DNA of 64,000 nt from Tessaracoccus sp. OS52. GTDB taxonomy: Bacteria; Actinomycetota; Actinomycetes; Propionibacteriales; Propionibacteriaceae. Position numbers and translations under genes: made by a program. Positions 8,246 through 17,210 of this stretch are shown here, piece after piece (within the stretch, counting starts at the first letter, position 1; every line of letters starts with the position of its first letter). The stretch covers positions 868,001-932,000 of the forward strand of contig NZ_JAJEWM010000001.1 of assembly GCF_020687685.1 (NCBI RefSeq), written 5' to 3'. The notes under the pieces were generated by a model. That model was given only the letters and a program-made list of their open reading frames with translations. It was not told where the DNA came from and ran no database searches.

Positions 8246-10804
8246 CTACTCGGTGGGGGCGGCCAGTTCGACGTCGACCGAGAGCGGCTCCTGGGACTCC
8301 ACCCACGCCACCTCACCGGTGATGCGGCCGACGGCGCGCAGGTCCGGCTCGATGGGCCGCAGCCGGGAGATGACGTCGGCGGGTCCCGAGAACACGGCGC
8401 GGGAGACCTCGGTCTTCATGGAGACCTTTGCGTTCGACTTGGCCCCCCTGATGGCGATCAGGGCCGCGGCGACGTCGGCAAGGAGAACCGGGTCCCCTCC
8501 GCCCTCGATCTCCTCGACGGTGGGCCACTGTGCGCGGTGGATGGAGCCCGAGTGGGTCCAGCTCCAGGTCTCCTCCGTCACGAAGGGCAGGAACGGCGCG
8601 AACAGCCGCAACTGCACCTCGAGCGCGAGCGCAAGGGCGGCCTGGGCGGAGGCCTGCTCGGCGGCGGACTGGCCACCGTAGGCGCGCTCCTTGACCAGTT
8701 CGAGGTAGTCGTCGCAGAACGCCCAGAAGAAGGTCTCCGTCTTTTCCAGGGCTCCGGTGTAGTCGAAGTTCTCGAAGGCTGCCGTCGCCTCGGTCACGAC
8801 GCCGGACAGCGCCGCGAGCATGGCCTTGTCCACGGGGTTCGTGATGGCGGTGGCGTCAGGGGCTCCAGTGGCCATGGACAGCACGAACTTGCTCGCGTTG
8901 AGCACCTTCATGGCCAGGCGACGACCCACCTTCATCTGTGACTCGTCGAACGGCGAGTCGAGGCCGGGGCGGGCCATCGCGGCACGCCAGCGCACAGCGT
9001 CGGACCCGAACTTCTCCAGGATCTCGGTGGGGACCACGACGTTGCCCTTGGACTTGCTCATCTTCTTGCGGTCGGGATCCACCACGAAACCGGAGATGGT
9101 GGCCCGCTTCCAGGGCAGCGTGTGGTGCTCGAAGTTCGAGCGCACGATGCGGCTGAACAGCCAGGTGCGGATGATGTCGTGCGCCTGCGGTGCCATGTCC
9201 ATCGGGAAGACCAGGTTGAACAGCTCGTCGTCGCGTTCCCAGCCCGCAGCGATCTGCGGGGTGAGCGACGAAGTGGCCCAGGTGTCCATGATGTCCGGGT
9301 CCGCCATGAACCCACCCGGCACGTCACGCTGGTCCTCGGAGTAGCCCGGCGGGACGTCGGTCATCGGGTCGATGGGGAGCGTGGCCTCTTCGGCGAGGAT
9401 GGGGGAGTCGTAGTCCGGCTGTCCCTCCATGTCGAGTTGGTACCAAAGCGGGAACGGGACGCCGAAGAACCGCTGGCGGGAGATCAGCCAGTCGCCGTTC
9501 AGGCCGGACACCCAGTTCTCGTAGCGGTGCCGCATGTGCTCGGGCGTCCACCTGAGTTCCTCCCCGCGGGCCAGCAACTCGTCGCGCAACTGCTTGTCCC
9601 GGCCGCCGTTCTTGATGTACCACTGGCGGGTTGCGACGATCTCCAGCGGCTTCTCGCCGCGCTCGTAGAAGTTCGCCATGCGGGTGGTGGGGGTCGGCTC
9701 ACCGACGAGGTCCCCAGCATCCCGCAGCGCGGCCACGGTCGCCTCACGGGCGCCGAAGACGGTCTTGCCGGCGAGCGGCTCGTAGGCTTCGGTGTTGACC
9801 ACCCAGTCCGGGGTCTCGGTGGCGAAGCGGCCGTCCCTGCCGATGACCGTCCGGGTGGGGAGGTCCAGTTCCCGCCACCAGGTGACATCGGTGAGGTCGC
9901 CGAAGGTGCAGCACATGGCGATGCCGGCGCCCTTGTCGGGCTCGGCATCGGGGTGCGACAGGACCGGGATCTCGACGCCGAACAGGGGTGACTTCACGGT
10001 CGTCCCGAACAGCGGCTGGTAGCGCTCGTCGTCGGGATGGGCGATGAGCGCGCAGACACTGACCAGCAGCTCGGGCCGCGTGGTCTCGATGTGGACCGGG
10101 TCGGCGCCGTCGCGGTGGAAGGCGACGCGATGGTAATGCCCGGGGTAGTCCCTGGCCTCGAGCTCCGCCTGGGCGACCGCGGTCTGGAACGTCACGTCCC
10201 ACAGCGTCGGCGCGTAGGACATGTAGGCCTCGCCCCGTTCGCAGTTGCGCAGGAAGGCCCGCTGCGCGACGGTCTGGGCGTCGTCGGAGATGGTGGTGTA
10301 GAGGCTGTCCCAGTCCACCGACAGCCCCAGCTCGCGCCAGAGGGCCTCGAAGGCCTGCTCGTCGATCTGGGTCAGTTCGTGGCACAGCTGCACGAAATTC
10401 GGGCGGCTGATCGGCACCTGCCGCTTCGGGTCCGGCTTGGCCGGAGGGGTGAAATCCGGGTCAAAGGGCAGGGAGGGGTCGCAGCGGACACCGTAGAAGT
10501 TCTGGACCCGGCGCTCCGTGGGCAGGCCGTTGTCGTCCCAGCCCATCGGGTAGAAGACCTGCTTGCCCTTCATGCGCTGGTAGCGCGCGACGACGTCGGT
10601 GTGGGTGTAGCTGAAGACGTGACCGACGTGGAGCGAACCCGAGACCGTCGGAGGGGGCGTGTCGATGCTGAATACGTCGTCGCGGGAATCCGGCCGCTGG
10701 AAGGCGTACGTCTTCTCGTCGCGCCAGACCTTGCTCCACTTGGCCTCGAGTCCTTCGAGGACGGGCTTGTCGGGCAGGCCGCGCTGATCGGCGTTTGCAG
10801 TCAT
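8246..10804 (-). CDS. valS: Valyl-tRNA synthetase
   Basis: Class I synthetase charging tRNA-Val, with an editing (CP1) domain. The nucleotide-binding signatures are present: GSLHVGH (HIGH motif) near residue 45 and KKMSKSKGN (KMSKS). It is about 852 aa from ATG 10804. TAAGAT lies exactly 7 nt before this ATG, as in a leaderless transcript; an upstream GTG at 10831 has no better support. The first signature reads [21 protein letters not shown] followed by [16 protein letters not shown], which resembles the archaeal/alphaproteobacterial ValRS type rather than the PPNVTG type. The C-terminus stops without the usual coiled-coil arm. It is unlinked to its neighbours. Confidence 0.95.
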   Translation of the reverse strand: MTANADQRGLPDKPVLEGLEAKWSKVWRDEKTYAFQRPDSRDDVFSIDTPPPTVSGSLHVGHVFSYTHTDVVARYQRMKGKQVFYPMGWDDNGLPTERRVQNFYGVRCDPSLPFDPDFTPPAKPDPKRQVPISRPNFVQLCHELTQIDEQAFEALWRELGLSVDWDSLYTTISDDAQTVAQRAFLRNCERGEAYMSYAPTLWDVTFQTAVAQAELEARDYPGHYHRVAFHRDGADPVHIETTRPELLVSVCALIAHPDDERYQPLFGTTVKSPLFGVEIPVLSHPDAEPDKGAGIAMCCTFGDLTDVTWWRELDLPTRTVIGRDGRFATETPDWVVNTEAYEPLAGKTVFGAREATVAALRDAGDLVGEPTPTTRMANFYERGEKPLEIVATRQWYIKNGGRDKQLRDELLARGEELRWTPEHMRHRYENWVSGLNGDWLISRQRFFGVPFPLWYQLDMEGQPDYDSPILAEEATLPIDPMTDVPPGYSEDQRDVPGGFMADPDIMDTWATSSLTPQIAAGWERDDELFNLVFPMDMAPQAHDIIRTWLFSRIVRSNFEHHTLPWKRATISGFVVDPDRKKMSKSKGNVVVPTEILEKFGSDAVRWRAAMARPGLDSPFDESQMKVGRRLAMKVLNASKFVLSMATGAPDATAITNPVDKAMLAALSGVVTEATAAFENFDYTGALEKTETFFWAFCDDYLELVKERAYGGQSAAEQASAQAALALALEVQLRLFAPFLPFVTEETWSWTHSGSIHRAQWPTVEEIEGGGDPVLLADVAAALIAIRGAKSNAKVSMKTEVSRAVFSGPADVISRLRPIEPDLRAVGRITGEVAWVESQEPLSVDVELAAPTE

Positions 10805-10811
10805 GCGTGCG

Positions 10812-10817
10812 ATCTTA
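10812..10817 (-). promoter_or_regulatory. -10 box of apparently leaderless valS
   Basis: TAAGAT on the minus strand ends 7 nt before the valS ATG, so transcription would begin at or next to the A of the start codon. There is no Shine-Dalgarno sequence. Confidence 0.45.
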
Positions 10818-10843
10818 ACGACCCCCGCCACACGGACGCGAAA

Positions 10844-10872
10844 CCGCCGCCCCCGGCTGGCGGGGGCGGCGG
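10844..10872 (-). terminator. Intrinsic terminator after the DsbA-like gene
   Basis: A perfect 12-bp GC stem (10844-10855 with 10861-10872) and 5-nt loop lies 21 nt past the stop codon on the minus strand and is followed by TTT. The T-run is short, but the position between two genes on the same strand suits termination. Confidence 0.65.
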
Positions 10873-10893
10873 TGTGCGATCGGCGGGGGAGGC

Positions 10894-11688
10894 TCAGCCA
10901 GCGAGTTCCTTGATGGCGCGGAGGACGTCGTCCGGCGTGGGCTGGATCAGGATCTCCTCCGTCGTGGTGTCGAAGAACTCCAGCCTCTTGTCACCCACGA
11001 GGTACGTGGGCGTGGAGCCGATGCCCTCGGTGTTGAACATCTCGTTGGAGTTCTCGACGAAGTCTGCGAACGCCTCGGTGTCGTAGAGCTCCTGGAACTT
11101 GGTCAGGTCCTCGCCCTCGATGCCGACGGCGGCGGGGAAGTCGACGCGCAGCTGCTGGTCGCTGTACCCGGCGGTGTTCACGCCTTGCTGGGAGTAGACG
11201 TAGGAGTGGTACTCGCGGAACTTGCCCACCGAATCCGCGGCTGCAGCTGCCTGCGCCGCACGCGTGGAGGCGTCGTTGCCGTGGTTGATCTCAAGGAAGG
11301 TGGCGAACCGGATCTCAAGGGTGATCTCACCCTGGTCGATGAGCTGGTTGAACGCAGGACCGTAGGCCTCCTCGCGGGCCTTGCACGCGGGGCACTGGAA
11401 GTCCTCGTAGAGGACGACGTGCGGTGCATCGGCCGCAGGTTCGGCGTCCTGCGAGACCAGTTCGATGCCGTACCCCTCGGTGGCGTTCGGCGGGGCTATC
11501 TGGTTCTCGCTCCGGCTGCCGCTCTGGCCGATCGTCTGAAAGATGACGATGGCCACGATGACGACCACCACGAGTCCGATGCCGCCGAGGCTGAAGCCAA
11601 GAATCCTCGAATTGCGCTTGCGACGTTCCTCGAGTTCCTGCTGCTGCTTGAGGGCAGCGCGCTTGCTCAGCCCTGAATTGTTGGCCAT
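10894..11688 (-). CDS. Membrane-anchored DsbA-like thiol-disulfide oxidoreductase
   Basis: 264 aa. A charged, cytoplasmic N-terminus (about 1-28) is followed by one transmembrane helix (about 30-50), then an extracytoplasmic thioredoxin-fold domain with the redox motif CPAC at 99-102 and the cis-proline loop STPTYLVG near the C-terminus. It belongs to the DsbA/thioredoxin_4 group common in actinobacteria, which oxidises cysteines in exported proteins. GGAGTAGGA precedes ATG 11688. The quinone-linked VKOR at 3632-4288 is a plausible recycling partner, though not adjacent. Divergent from folC across 149 bp in which no confident promoter was found. Confidence 0.9.
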   Translation of the reverse strand: MANNSGLSKRAALKQQQELEERRKRNSRILGFSLGGIGLVVVVIVAIVIFQTIGQSGSRSENQIAPPNATEGYGIELVSQDAEPAADAPHVVLYEDFQCPACKAREEAYGPAFNQLIDQGEITLEIRFATFLEINHGNDASTRAAQAAAAADSVGKFREYHSYVYSQQGVNTAGYSDQQLRVDFPAAVGIEGEDLTKFQELYDTEAFADFVENSNEMFNTEGIGSTPTYLVGDKRLEFFDTTTEEILIQPTPDDVLRAIKELAG

Positions 11689-11837
11689 ATCTCGTTCCTA
11701 CTCCTGTGCCGTCCGGTTGCCTGGTGGGTGCGCACTACGCACGGGGGACATCCTAACTTGAGCGGACAAGTGTCCCGAAGCGGGGCCATCCGGGGGCAGC
11801 GGCATCGCCTTGGCCGAACGCTAGGCTTGGGGACACC

Positions 11838-13190
11838 ATGAACCAGACTCACGCGGACCTCGTCGCTGACCTCACCAGCCGGTGGCCTGAGCACCGGGTT
11901 GCCCCGAGCCTGAATCGCATCGGCGCGCTGATGGACCTGCTCGGGGACCCGCAGCACTCGGTGCCGGTCATCCAGGTGGCCGGCACCAACGGCAAGGGCA
12001 GCACGGCCATCATGATCGACTTCCTGCTCCGTGCCGCTGGGCTCCGGGTGGGTCGCTTCGCGAGCCCGCACCTCAGCGATGCCCGGGAGCGGATCAGCAT
12101 CGACGGCGACCCGATCAGCGAGGAGCGCTTCGGCGAGATCTGGCGCGAGGTGGAGCCCTTCGTCGCCATGGTGGACGAGCAGAAGCTCGACGGCGTGGAC
12201 ATGACGTTCTTCGAGGTGATCACAGGGATGGCCTACGCCGCCTTCGCCGACGCCCCCGTCGACGTTGCTGTGGTGGAGGTGGGGTTGGGAGGACGCTGGG
12301 ACGCCACCAGCGTGGTCAGTCCCAAGGTCGCAGTCGTCTGCCCGGTGGCGCTGGACCACACGCACATCCTCGGCAACACCCTCACGGAGGTCGCCGCGGA
12401 GAAGGCGGGAATCATAAAGGAGGGTTCCACCGCAGTGCTGGCTGGCCAGGACCCTGAGGCCGCGAAGGTGCTGCTCTCCCGCGCCGTCGACGTCGGCGCC
12501 CAGGTGCGCGCGGAGGGCGTCGACTTCTCACTGCTGGACCGGCGGGTGGCCGTCGGGGGTCAGCTGCTGCGGATCGACACCGCCGGCGGACCGGTCCCGG
12601 ATGTATTCCTGCCCCTGTACGGGGAGCACATGGCCCGCAACGCCGCGCTGGCGGTGGCCGCGGTCGAGGCCTTCCTCGGGGGAAAGCCACTCAGTCCGGA
12701 GATCATCAACGAGGGTCTGGGTGCGGTCGTCGCACCGGCGAGGCTCGAGCTCGTGCGCACCTCTCCACCCATCGTGGTGGACACCGCCCACAACCCCCAT
12801 GCTGCACGGGCCACCATCGACGCCGTGACCGAGTCCTTCGCCTTCGCGCCGCTCGTCGGTGTGGTCGCGATGATGCGGGACAAGGACGCCGAGTCGGTCC
12901 TGCAGATATTCGCCGAGCAGATGGAGCAGGTGGTGATCACCCGTACCGCGAACTCGCCACGAGCGCTGCCCATTGAGGATCTCGCTGCGCTCGCGGAGGA
13001 CATCTGGCCGGCCGGCAGGGTCCGGCGCGCTGACCGGATGGCCGACGCCATCGAGCTTGCCGCCACCTTGGCCGACGCAGCCGGCTCCCACTCCGGGGTG
13101 CTCATCGCCGGCTCCGTCATCGCCGCCGGCGAGGCTCGCGACCTGCTCGTCTCGGACAAGCCTGCAGACACTGAGGTGGACGAGGCATGA
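11838..13190 (+). CDS. folC: Bifunctional folylpolyglutamate synthase/dihydrofolate synthase
   Basis: 450-aa Mur-ligase-like enzyme that adds glutamate to dihydropteroate and to tetrahydrofolates, using ATP. The P-loop GTNGKGST is at 49-56, followed by ASPHLSDARERI, FFEVITGMAYAAF, VEVGLGGRWDAT and, in the C-terminal domain, VVDTAHNPHAAR. The length is normal. TAGGCT lies 10 nt before ATG and a weak GGGGA lies just upstream. Its TGA overlaps the ATG of the DUF4233 gene (ATGA), and the folC-DUF4233-ndk order is widespread in actinobacteria, indicating one operon for folate and nucleotide metabolism. Confidence 0.95.
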   Translation: MNQTHADLVADLTSRWPEHRVAPSLNRIGALMDLLGDPQHSVPVIQVAGTNGKGSTAIMIDFLLRAAGLRVGRFASPHLSDARERISIDGDPISEERFGEIWREVEPFVAMVDEQKLDGVDMTFFEVITGMAYAAFADAPVDVAVVEVGLGGRWDATSVVSPKVAVVCPVALDHTHILGNTLTEVAAEKAGIIKEGSTAVLAGQDPEAAKVLLSRAVDVGAQVRAEGVDFSLLDRRVAVGGQLLRIDTAGGPVPDVFLPLYGEHMARNAALAVAAVEAFLGGKPLSPEIINEGLGAVVAPARLELVRTSPPIVVDTAHNPHAARATIDAVTESFAFAPLVGVVAMMRDKDAESVLQIFAEQMEQVVITRTANSPRALPIEDLAALAEDIWPAGRVRRADRMADAIELAATLADAAGSHSGVLIAGSVIAAGEARDLLVSDKPADTEVDEA

Positions 13191-13537
13191 CCCTGTCGGC
13201 CGGCAACCCCATCCGCGCTGCGATGATGTCGATCCTTGTGTTCGACATCGTCGTGTTCTGGCTCGCCTTCGCGGGGATGGTGCAGCTGTCGAAGGTTCCC
13301 GTCGGCACGGCGGTCCTGTGGACGACGGCGGCGACGGTGTTGGCGTTGCTGGGCGCCGTCGGGCTGCGTCGCGGCTGGGGGTACTGGTTCGGCTGGGCCA
13401 CACAGGGCGCGGGCATTGCGCTGGGGCTCCTGACGCCCTGGATGTATGCAATGGGTATCGTTTTCGCATTGATCTGGATCATGTCGTTCGTGCTGGGGAA
13501 GCGTCTGGACCGACGCTCGGCAGTCGACCAAGCCTGA
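13187..13537 (+). CDS. DUF4233 family membrane protein
   Basis: 116-aa hydrophobic protein with about four predicted membrane helices (FDIVVFWLAFAGMV, TAATVLALLGAVGL, and others) and a short basic C-terminus. I recognise it by its size and its fixed place between folC and ndk in actinobacteria, where it is called DUF4233. No function is established. It starts within the folC stop codon (4-nt overlap), so it is translationally coupled. Confidence 0.85.
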   Translation: MTLSAGNPIRAAMMSILVFDIVVFWLAFAGMVQLSKVPVGTAVLWTTAATVLALLGAVGLRRGWGYWFGWATQGAGIALGLLTPWMYAMGIVFALIWIMSFVLGKRLDRRSAVDQA

Positions 13538-13545
13538 GGAGCGCA

Positions 13546-13953
13546 ATGTCAGAGCAGACCTTCGTCATCATCAAGCCGGACGCCGTTGCCAGCGGCTACG
13601 TGGGCAACATCCTGTCCCGCTATGAGAGCGCGGGTCTTCGGATAGCCGAACTCGACATGCGCACCATCGACGGCGAGTTCTCTGACCGCCACTACGCCGA
13701 GCACCTGGAGCGGGACTTCTACCCACCCTTGCGGGAGTTCATGACGTCGGGTCCGTTGATCGCGGGGATCCTGAAGGGTGAGGACGCGGTCTCGCGCGTG
13801 CGCGAGATCAACGGCGCCACGGATCCCGCGAAGGCCGAGCCCGGGACCATCCGCGCCGATTTCGCCACCTCCACCAGGCAGAACTGCGTGCACGGATCAG
13901 ACTCTGCGGATTCTGCCGCCTCCGAAATTGCGCTCTGGTTCCCGAAGCCGTGA
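13546..13953 (+). CDS. ndk: Nucleoside diphosphate kinase
   Basis: 135-aa enzyme that passes the gamma-phosphate of ATP to other nucleoside diphosphates through a phosphohistidine. The active-site His is in NCVHGSDS; the family blocks FVIIKPDAV, GDATDPAKAEPGTIR-like (here GATDPAKAEPGTIRADF) and the C-terminal SEIALWFP are intact. GAGGA lies 5 nt before ATG 13546. The reading frame is open further upstream inside folC and the DUF4233 gene, but those positions are antiframe to real genes and are excluded. Third gene of the folC operon. Confidence 0.96.
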   Translation: MSEQTFVIIKPDAVASGYVGNILSRYESAGLRIAELDMRTIDGEFSDRHYAEHLERDFYPPLREFMTSGPLIAGILKGEDAVSRVREINGATDPAKAEPGTIRADFATSTRQNCVHGSDSADSAASEIALWFPKP

Positions 13954-15194
13954 GCGAACCGCGCCCCGGTGAGGGACCGCAAGGACACCCGATCGGCGTG
14001 CCTCGGCAGCCGGTGACACCACCCGGGGCGCAGGCGCCGTCTGGGTGGGTCACGCCCTCACCCGGCCCCTCGAACTGGGCGCCGCCAGGGACCTGGCCGG
14101 CGCCGGGTCAGGTGCCGACTCCCGGATACCATCCGTCGCGCCCCGGCCAGGTACCGCCTCCCGGCTACGGTCCGACCGGACCACCGTGGCAACCGCTTCA
14201 GTACGGTCCGGGTCCCGGTCAGCGGCCAGCCCGCTTGCCGACGCTGCCCGTGGTCGAGCGGGAGTACCAGGAGTTCTGGCGAACTCCCGGGATCCCCATG
14301 TGGAAGCCCTTCGTGGTGGTCATCCTCGGGGCGGTCGGCTTCTTCGCCATCTCCTTGGTGATCACTCTGGCAGCCGTGGTGATCGATGGTCTCCTGACGC
14401 CCGGCGGGTTCACGGAAGTGTCCAACGATCTCCTGGCCGGGGAGGTCTCGCGGTTGGTTTTCATCGCCAACAGCGTCGCGCTCGGGCTGATGATCCCGCT
14501 CGCCTTCCTGCTGCAGCGTTTCACCGGGCAGCCGGCGGGATTCCTCAGCTCAGTGGTCGGACGGACCCGCTGGGGATGGTTGCTGACGTGTTTCTGGATC
14601 TCGCTGCTGGCCGTCGCTGCGCTCACCGCCATCGAACTGGGACTCGGCGGGTGGGCCGCGCTCGGCCTCGAGCTGAGACCCGGCTGGCTCCCGCTGCTGG
14701 CGGCGATCCTCGTGGTCACCCCATTCCAGGCGGCGGGTGAGGAGTACCTGATCCGCGGCGTGCTGTTCCGCGCTGCGGGGTCCCTGGTGCCCCACAGGTG
14801 GGTGGCGCTCGGGCTGGGCGCGGCTGTCAGCAGCTTCGTGTTCATGCTCCTGCACGGTGCGGCCGATCCTTGGCTGAACCTCATGTACTTCTGCATGGGC
14901 CTGTTGTTCTGCTACCTCACCTGGCGTACCGGGGGTCTGGAGGCCGCGATCGCGATGCATGCGGCCAACAACCTCGTCGGCCTCACCTTCGTGCCGTTCC
15001 AGGAATGGGGCGGCATCTTCGACCGCAGTGCCGGCGTCGCCGGGCCAATCGTGCTCGTCCAGCTGGTGCTGCTCCTGGTGGCCGCGGCAGTGATCGAGGT
15101 GCTGGCCAGACGCCGCGCCATGGTGACCGTGGCCGCCCCCGCCGCCCCGCCCGCACCTGCCCCTCCGCCAGAGCTATCTGGCGGTTGGCGCTAG
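13950..15194 (+). CDS. CPBP family intramembrane metalloprotease with Pro-rich N-terminus
   Basis: 414 aa. Residues 1 to about 105 are low-complexity, rich in Pro, Gly and Gln; then about eight hydrophobic segments follow. The CPBP (Abi/Rce1-like) motifs are present: EEYLIRGVLFR (EExxxR), FMLLHG, and the HAANN motif near the end of the conserved core. This family cleaves within membranes; roles include prenyl-protein processing and bacteriocin immunity, and none can be assigned here. GTG 13950 overlaps the ndk stop, so it may be the last gene of the folC operon. Confidence 0.85.
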   Translation: MSEPRPGEGPQGHPIGVPRQPVTPPGAQAPSGWVTPSPGPSNWAPPGTWPAPGQVPTPGYHPSRPGQVPPPGYGPTGPPWQPLQYGPGPGQRPARLPTLPVVEREYQEFWRTPGIPMWKPFVVVILGAVGFFAISLVITLAAVVIDGLLTPGGFTEVSNDLLAGEVSRLVFIANSVALGLMIPLAFLLQRFTGQPAGFLSSVVGRTRWGWLLTCFWISLLAVAALTAIELGLGGWAALGLELRPGWLPLLAAILVVTPFQAAGEEYLIRGVLFRAAGSLVPHRWVALGLGAAVSSFVFMLLHGAADPWLNLMYFCMGLLFCYLTWRTGGLEAAIAMHAANNLVGLTFVPFQEWGGIFDRSAGVAGPIVLVQLVLLLVAAAVIEVLARRRAMVTVAAPAAPPAPAPPPELSGGWR

Positions 15195-15220
15195 GCGATC
15201 TCGGCCGGCGGCCGCCCGAC

Positions 15221-16183
15221 TCACGCCACGTCGTCCCACCAGCGGAGCACCCGAAGGGCGTGGAACGTGAGCCACTTGGAGGGCTGGCCATCGTTGACGT
15301 CCAACTCGAACCAGACGCGGCCGTGGCGGGCGCGCTCCTGCAGCCAGCGCCCGTCGTCACCCTGCTTCGAGCGGATCAGTTCGACCGCCGGGGCGGCTCT
15401 CCTGTCAGGGGCAGTGCCGTCGAACAGCGAGGCGGCCCGGAGGTAGTCCAGCGCGTTGAGCGCGCTGTACTCGGCCCGGAAGGGATACCCGAAATGGTCC
15501 ACCCACGGCCCGACGATCTCGCCGTCGCTCCGGCGCCGCAGGAGTTCGCGTTGCAGCAGGTACTCCTCACCGCGACGACGGGCCGCGCGCAGGGCGTCGC
15601 TCCCGCCGGTGTAGCGCTCATGTTCGAGCAGGCCCCGGACGGCGTTCAGAGTGGAATGGAACGATGCCCGCCGCGAACCCTCGACCCATTCGCAGTTCCA
15701 GCCCCCCTCGGCCATCTCGTGGTCCAGGAAGAACTGTGCGAGCTCGGAGACGTCGGCACCCAGCCACGCGCCGTTGGCCAGGGTGAAGGCGTTGATGCAG
15801 ACGTCTGTCTCCCCGCCCCAGTACGGCAGGTTCTCGAACTCCCAGCGGCAATTGGCCGCCAGGCGTTCAGCGGTGTCGGCGAGAGCCGAGGCGTCGACGC
15901 CCCACTCCCGCAGGGACGTTAGCGACCACGTCGTCGTGTTCCAGGGTTGACCGCCGTGGTCGAAGTCGGCCTCGGTGACGTCGGGCGGGAAGAAGGCCCC
16001 ACCCGCCCACTGCCCGTCCGGGTCCTGCTTGGCCAGCAGGGCCGCTCCGAAGCCCTGCCGGGCGACCAGCGCCCGAGTTCCACGCCACACGTCCTCAGGT
16101 TCGTCGGCGAGGTCCCTCTGCACCTGCCAGCGGAGGGCGGGATCCGAGTCCAGGAGCCAGTCCAGCAATCCGGAACCGATCAC
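15221..16183 (-). CDS. Terpenoid-cyclase-fold (prenyltransferase/squalene oxidase repeat-like) protein, copy B
   Basis: 320 aa from GTG 16183, whose GTGA overlaps the stop codon of copy A. It consists of alpha-helical repeats rich in aromatic residues, with QDPDGQWAGGAFFPP, GGWNCEWVEGSRRASFHSTL and DGRWLQER, which look like QW-type repeats of the alpha/alpha barrel fold. There is no DxDD cyclase motif that I can see and no signal peptide. By eye about two thirds of residues are identical to copy A, so this is a tandem duplication. Proteins of this type are often labelled squalene cyclase, but a substrate is not known and catalysis is not shown. Confidence 0.75.
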   Translation of the reverse strand: MIGSGLLDWLLDSDPALRWQVQRDLADEPEDVWRGTRALVARQGFGAALLAKQDPDGQWAGGAFFPPDVTEADFDHGGQPWNTTTWSLTSLREWGVDASALADTAERLAANCRWEFENLPYWGGETDVCINAFTLANGAWLGADVSELAQFFLDHEMAEGGWNCEWVEGSRRASFHSTLNAVRGLLEHERYTGGSDALRAARRRGEEYLLQRELLRRRSDGEIVGPWVDHFGYPFRAEYSALNALDYLRAASLFDGTAPDRRAAPAVELIRSKQGDDGRWLQERARHGRVWFELDVNDGQPSKWLTFHALRVLRWWDDVA

Positions 16184-17139
16184 CGCTCGTCCCACCACTT
16201 CAGAACGCGCAGCGAGATCATGGTGAGCCACTTGGAGGGCTCCCCGTCGGGCACATCGACATCGAACCAGACCCGCCCCCGCGGCACCCGTTCCTGCACC
16301 CACCGGCCGTCCCCACGGCGCGCGGTGCGGATGAACTCGACCGCCTCCGACAGGCGTGGGTCGGGAGGTGACCCGTCCAGGGGCGACGCCGAGCGGAAGT
16401 AGTCGGCGGCGTTGAGTGCGCTGTAGGTCCAGCGGAAGGGGAACCCGAAGTGGGTGGCCCAGGGACCGACGATCTCGCCGTCGGACAACCGCCGCAGCAG
16501 GTGGCGACGAAGCAGGTACTCCTCGCCGCGGTGACGGGCCGCGCGTAGATCCTCGCTTCCTCCGGTGTAGCGCTCGTGTTCCAGGATGCCTCGGACGGAG
16601 TTGAGGGTGGAGTGGAACGAGGCTCTAGTGGAACCTTCAACCCACTCGCAGTTCCAGCCACCCTCTGCAGCTTCGTGCTCCAGGAACCAGTCCCCGATGG
16701 CGGACACGTCCGCGCCCAGCCAGGCGCCATTGGCGAAGGTGTAGCCGTTTATGCAGGCGTCCACCTCTCCACCCCAGTAGGGGAGCCCTTCGTACTCCCA
16801 GTGGGAGTTGACCGCCAGCTTCTCAGCAGTGTCTCCGAGCACGTCGGCGTCCACGCCCCATTCCCGCAGCGTGAGGAGCGACCAGGTGGTGGCCGTCCAC
16901 GGCTGCCCCCGGTTCTCGTACTCCTCCGGGGTGGCGTCGGCCGGGAAGTAGGCGCCCCCGGCCCACTGGCCGTCGGGGTCCTGCCTAGCCAACAGCTGCC
17001 GGCCGAAGCCCTCCGTCGGCACGCGAGCCCGGGTGCCCTGCCAGACCTCGTCCGGTGCCCCGAGCAGGTCCCGCTCCACCTGCCAGCGCAGGGCAGGGTC
17101 CGAGTCCAGCAGCCAGTCGATGACTCCTTCTTGCGTCAT
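16180..17139 (-). CDS. Terpenoid-cyclase-fold (prenyltransferase/squalene oxidase repeat-like) protein, copy A
   Basis: 319 aa from ATG 17139; TAGCGT lies 7 nt upstream, as in a leaderless transcript. The architecture matches copy B: N-terminal VIDWLLDSDPALRWQVERDL, repeat motifs QDPDGQWAGGAYFP, GGWNCEWVEGSTRASFHSTL and DGRWVQER, and a C-terminal SLRVLKWWDER. The GGWNCEWVEG block and HSTLN.VRG are invariant between copies and may line the cavity. Translationally coupled to copy B (4-nt overlap) and divergent from the radical SAM gene. The function is unknown. Confidence 0.75.
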   Translation of the reverse strand: MTQEGVIDWLLDSDPALRWQVERDLLGAPDEVWQGTRARVPTEGFGRQLLARQDPDGQWAGGAYFPADATPEEYENRGQPWTATTWSLLTLREWGVDADVLGDTAEKLAVNSHWEYEGLPYWGGEVDACINGYTFANGAWLGADVSAIGDWFLEHEAAEGGWNCEWVEGSTRASFHSTLNSVRGILEHERYTGGSEDLRAARHRGEEYLLRRHLLRRLSDGEIVGPWATHFGFPFRWTYSALNAADYFRSASPLDGSPPDPRLSEAVEFIRTARRGDGRWVQERVPRGRVWFDVDVPDGEPSKWLTMISLRVLKWWDER

Positions 17140-17210
17140 GGTCCCAACGCTAGGACGGGCCACTGACACCCGTGGGCATTTCCACAACGCCGGGTTATCC
17201 TGAACCCGCC

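Noticed and set aside
12973-13545. In-frame upstream extension of ndk into folC
   Set aside because: It overlaps folC and the DUF4233 gene; ndk proteins start at MSEQTFVIIKPDAV and GAGGA lies just before that ATG.
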